From positions 1-9,301 of the forward strand of contig JAUVKJ010000048.1 of assembly GCA_030592145.1 (NCBI GenBank): a stretch of 9,301 nucleotides of DNA. Direction: 5' to 3'. The notes beneath the pieces are model-generated. The model saw only the letters and a program-made list of their open reading frames with translations. It made no database searches and was not told where the DNA came from. The position numbers and the translations under genes were made by a program. Source of the DNA: Bacteroides sp. Its GTDB lineage: Bacteria; Bacteroidota; Bacteroidia; Bacteroidales; SM23-62. Below are positions 6,915-9,301 of the stretch, piece after piece (within the stretch, counting starts at the first letter, position 1; each line of letters opens with the position of its first letter).

Positions 6915-8249
6915 TTTTCCTGCCCAGAAATCAAGGATCTTGGTATTGAAAATGTACAGGTACTTGGCCTGCAGGAGGTCAGACTGGGCCCTGGTCAGGT
7001 TGTTTTTAGCAATGTTGTAATCGACCGAAGAAACCATGCCTACATTGAATTTTTGTTCGGTGTAAATGAATGCCTCTTCCATTGACTTCACCGTTTCCAG
7101 GTTTGAATCATAATTATCGAGGGCTGCCCTGGCATCCGCATAGGCCTGCTGTATGGTCTTAAAAAGGGTTTGTTTAGTCTGTTCGAGTCCCACCTGCGCA
7201 TCCATCACACCCACTTTTGCATTGCTTATCCGGTTCTGGGTATACAGCCGGTTGAATACAGGGATATTCAGTCCCAAAGTAACAATCTGCCTGCGCTTAT
7301 CGGCCAACTGATCATACCAGGGATAGGGATCAGTGGAGGAAACCGGGTTCGGCGAAAGCTCATTATAAAAGGACCCGACGGCATACCTGAGGTCAAGCGA
7401 TGGGAACGCGGTACCGATCTCCGCTTTAAGTCCCTTTTCATAGCTCAACAAAGTGTATTCGGCAGCTTTTATCCTGGGCAGTACAACCATGGCATCATTA
7501 AAGACACTGTCGACTGTACGCAGAATGTTTGCATCTTCAATTCCCAGTTCAGGAATGCTGATCTTAAAATCTGCAAGGTTGTGGATCTCGAGATCCATAT
7601 ACTGAGCCAGGGTCAGGTAAGAAATCGCAAGCGTATTACTGGCTGCCGTAACATTCGATTTCTCCCTGGCCTTCTGGGCCTGGATCTCATACAGATCTCC
7701 ACGGGAGAGGTTTCCCACTTCGACCAGTTTCTCATTCTTTGCAACCTGTTGTTTCGTCACTTTCAATTGCTCTTCTGCGATTTTGAGCAGTTCTTCGTTG
7801 AAAAGGATCTGGAGGTAGGCTCCCGCAATTTGGATGGTGATATCGTTTTTCAGCTCCTTCACGCCCTCGATACGGGCCAGCAGATTGTACTTGTTTTGCA
7901 GTATGTTATTATAATTGGACAGACCGTTGAACAGATTCATGCGGCTGTTAAAACCCACTGAACCGTCATAAAATGACTGGTTTATCCATTCGTAATCTTC
8001 CGTGTTCAGTGCCCGGCCCTGATTATAAGTATAATTAGCCCCAATATTGGCATTGGGCAGAACCTGTGCCCTAGCGTAGAGATAATTATTCTCTGCCGAC
8101 TTTGACTGGAGTTGCTGGCGCTGAACCTGCAGGTTGTGCTCATGGGCGTGAGCAATGCATTCCTCAAGAGTCCATATTTTCCGGGCATGAATGTCTGGAC
8201 TGAGGGTCACAAGGCATAAAACTCCCGTGTAAATCCAAATCCGTCTCAT
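6888..8249 (-). CDS. TolC-family outer membrane efflux protein
   Basis: The 453-residue product is an outer-membrane factor that would form the trimeric channel-tunnel of a tripartite exporter. A signal peptide ends near Ala22 (DIHA before RKIW). The mature start, WTLEECIAHAHEHNLQ, is the usual opening of this family in Bacteroidota. Two homologous OEP repeats follow (about residues 28-216 and 240-445), each with long heptad-like helices (for example LKIAEEQLKVTKQQVAKNEKLVEVGN) and beta-hairpin segments (MNLFNG, LNIPVFNR). The C-terminal block LYIFNTKILDFWAGKPITL is also typical. Length is normal and no frame break is seen. It is the last gene of the minus-strand cluster, 31 bp after the 97-residue gene, with an A/T-rich leader rather than a clear Shine-Dalgarno. 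Partner genes suggest a MacAB-TolC-like machine, with substrate unknown. The 3' end overlaps a direct repeat. Confidence 0.95.
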   Translation of the reverse strand: MRRIWIYTGVLCLVTLSPDIHARKIWTLEECIAHAHEHNLQVQRQQLQSKSAENNYLYARAQVLPNANIGANYTYNQGRALNTEDYEWINQSFYDGSVGFNSRMNLFNGLSNYNNILQNKYNLLARIEGVKELKNDITIQIAGAYLQILFNEELLKIAEEQLKVTKQQVAKNEKLVEVGNLSRGDLYEIQAQKAREKSNVTAASNTLAISYLTLAQYMDLEIHNLADFKISIPELGIEDANILRTVDSVFNDAMVVLPRIKAAEYTLLSYEKGLKAEIGTAFPSLDLRYAVGSFYNELSPNPVSSTDPYPWYDQLADKRRQIVTLGLNIPVFNRLYTQNRISNAKVGVMDAQVGLEQTKQTLFKTIQQAYADARAALDNYDSNLETVKSMEEAFIYTEQKFNVGMVSSVDYNIAKNNLTRAQSDLLQAKYLYIFNTKILDFWAGKPITLSGSL

Positions 8250-8280
8250 CTTAAATAAATTAGTTCAAGCAGATGTAAAT

Positions 8281-8574
8281 TTATCCATTCCGTTTCCGGT
8301 AGAGGACCTGAATATAACAGGCATTGTCGTTGGGGGTGAAGATCTGGATCAGTTCCCAGTCCTTGTCATACCCATTGATGGCTCTCTTCAACCTGTATAT
8401 TCGGGCGAGAGATGCGGACACATCATCGTCTTCGACGGAAAGCTCATCCTCCACCTCCCAGGGGAATGACTCCACCCGGAAGCTATAGGAGATCTTTTTT
8501 TCGCCGATACGCAATTCAATATCTGCAATCTCAGCCTCACCGAAATTTGGAATTGGTACACATAAATCCTTCAT
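8281..8574 (-). CDS. conserved-looking 97-residue protein of unknown function in the ABC/TolC operon
   Basis: I do not recognise a named family. The product is a small acidic soluble protein with no signal peptide or membrane segment, so it is probably cytoplasmic. It begins MKDLCVPIPNF. Likely beta strands cover residues 17-36, including KKISYSFRVESFPWE. An acidic stretch (EVEDELSVEDDD, about 40-51) follows, then a probable helix (ASLARIYRLKRAING) and two strands (WELIQIF, CYIQVLYRKR). The gene starts 5 bp after the ATPase stop and ends 31 bp before tolC in the same direction, so it is almost certainly co-transcribed with an export system. The ATG at 8574 fits this spacing, although the preceding sequence has no strong ribosome binding site. 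A regulatory or accessory role for the transporter is inference from position only. Confidence 0.85.
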   Translation of the reverse strand: MKDLCVPIPNFGEAEIADIELRIGEKKISYSFRVESFPWEVEDELSVEDDDVSASLARIYRLKRAINGYDKDWELIQIFTPNDNACYIQVLYRKRNG

Positions 8575-8579
8575 CGTAA

Positions 8580-9263
8580 TTAAAGCACGTGTTTTATATT
8601 CTCTGTAACGATATGTCCGTCGAAAAGGTGAATGATCCGGTGTGCCTTTTCTGCATCGCCCGGCGAGTGTGTTACCATGATGATGGTGGTGCCCTCCTGG
8701 TTCAGTTCGGTAAGCAAGCCCAATACCTCTTCCCCGTTGGCCGAGTCCAGGTTACCTGTCGGCTCGTCAGCAAGGATCAGCTTCGGCCGGGATACCACGG
8801 CCCGGGAAATGGCCACACGCTGCTGCTGTCCGCCGGATAACTGCTGCGGGAAATGCTTTTTCCTGTGAACGATCTTCATCCTCTCCAGCACCTCATTCAC
8901 TTTCCGCTTCCTTTCAGAGGAAGAAACATTCATATACAACAGGGGAAGTTCGACGTTCTCATAAACGGTCAGTTCATCAATCAGGTTAAAACTCTGGAAC
9001 ACGAACCCGATATTTCCCTTTCTCAGATTGGTGCGATGCCTTTCCTTGAACCCGGAAACGTCCGTTCCGTCAAAAAACAAGCTGCCACCGCTTGGATTGT
9101 CAAGCAATCCGACGATATTCAGCAGGGTTGATTTTCCGCAACCCGAGGGACCCATAATGGCCACAAACTCGCCACCCTGAACCTCCATGGTTACTTTGTT
9201 CAGGGCAGTAGTTTCCACCTCGTCGGTGCGGAAGATTTTGGTCAATTCTTCGGTTTTGATCAT
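8580..9263 (-). CDS. ABC transporter ATPase, MacB/LolD type
   Basis: The 227-residue product is a complete nucleotide-binding subunit of the type VII ABC (MacB/LolD/FtsE-like) class, which drives substrate or lipoprotein handling from the periplasmic side. Visible motifs are Walker [10 protein letters not shown] (residues 38-46), the Q-loop Gln90 in FVFQSFNL, the signature LSGGQQQRV (142-150), Walker [10 protein letters not shown] (162-170, with catalytic Glu167), the D-loop NLDS and the switch His199 in VTHS. No transmembrane region is fused to it, so a separate permease is required. None is present in the window, and it is expected beyond position 9301 or elsewhere. The gene is followed after 5 bp by the 97-residue gene and then by tolC. 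LolD, MacB and antimicrobial-peptide exporters cannot be separated on this evidence. The tolC neighbour favours a MacB-like efflux or secretion role. Confidence 0.95.
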   Translation of the reverse strand: MIKTEELTKIFRTDEVETTALNKVTMEVQGGEFVAIMGPSGCGKSTLLNIVGLLDNPSGGSLFFDGTDVSGFKERHRTNLRKGNIGFVFQSFNLIDELTVYENVELPLLYMNVSSSERKRKVNEVLERMKIVHRKKHFPQQLSGGQQQRVAISRAVVSRPKLILADEPTGNLDSANGEEVLGLLTELNQEGTTIIMVTHSPGDAEKAHRIIHLFDGHIVTENIKHVL

Positions 9264-9301
9264 GGTTGTAAGTATTTGATAAATTAACTCTGGTTCTAAT
9301 T

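Noticed and set aside
7170..7961. 263-codon open frame on the + strand opposite tolC
   Set aside because: It lies wholly inside a clear TolC gene on the other strand, and its translation has no recognisable domain.
9264..9301. Promoter or operator upstream of the ABC ATPase
   Set aside because: Only 38 A/T-rich bases are visible, with no convincing -7/-33 elements or ribosome binding site. The operon may begin further right.

Overview
The window looks like an ordinary chromosomal stretch from a member of the Bacteroidota, probably an environmental Bacteroidales-type organism. The main evidence is the typical type IX secretion C-terminal sorting domain on the large secreted protein. A TolC/ABC export cluster of the kind common in that phylum, A/T-rich leaders without clear Shine-Dalgarno sequences and moderate GC content fit the same picture. 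No rRNA, tRNA, CRISPR array, transposase or phage integrase was seen.

Layout. (1) Positions 1-672 (+) hold the 3' end of a gene whose start lies outside the window. Its product contains two diverged copies of one roughly 75-80-residue domain that resembles tail-tube/Hcp (TssD) proteins. (2) Positions 673-805 are non-coding and contain three successive hairpins, the last a textbook intrinsic terminator. (3) Positions 806-5083 (+) encode a 1425-residue secreted modular protein: signal peptide, N-terminal beta-sandwich, two parallel beta-helix modules, two Ig-like domains, two FN3-like domains and a T9SS sorting domain. (4) Positions 5122-6768 (+) encode a lipoprotein of the YtcJ-like amidohydrolase family. 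(5) Positions 6769-6887 separate convergent genes and contain an imperfect direct repeat whose second copy runs into the 3' end of tolC, with a hairpin between the copies. (6) On the minus strand, a compact cluster reads from right to left: MacB/LolD-type ABC ATPase (9263-8580), a 97-residue protein of unknown function (8574-8281) and a TolC-family outer membrane factor (8249-6888).

How the genes work together. The minus-strand genes are probably co-transcribed and supply the ATPase and the outer-membrane channel of a tripartite export or lipoprotein-handling machine. The permease and periplasmic adaptor are not in the window and would be expected upstream, to the right. The beta-helix protein and the amidohydrolase lipoprotein are separated by only 38 bp and may share a transcript, but nothing in the sequence ties their functions together. 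I see no strong candidate for a wholly new multi-gene system. The most unusual items are the tandem tube-like protein at the left edge, the repeat at the tolC 3' end and the small unknown protein embedded in the export operon.
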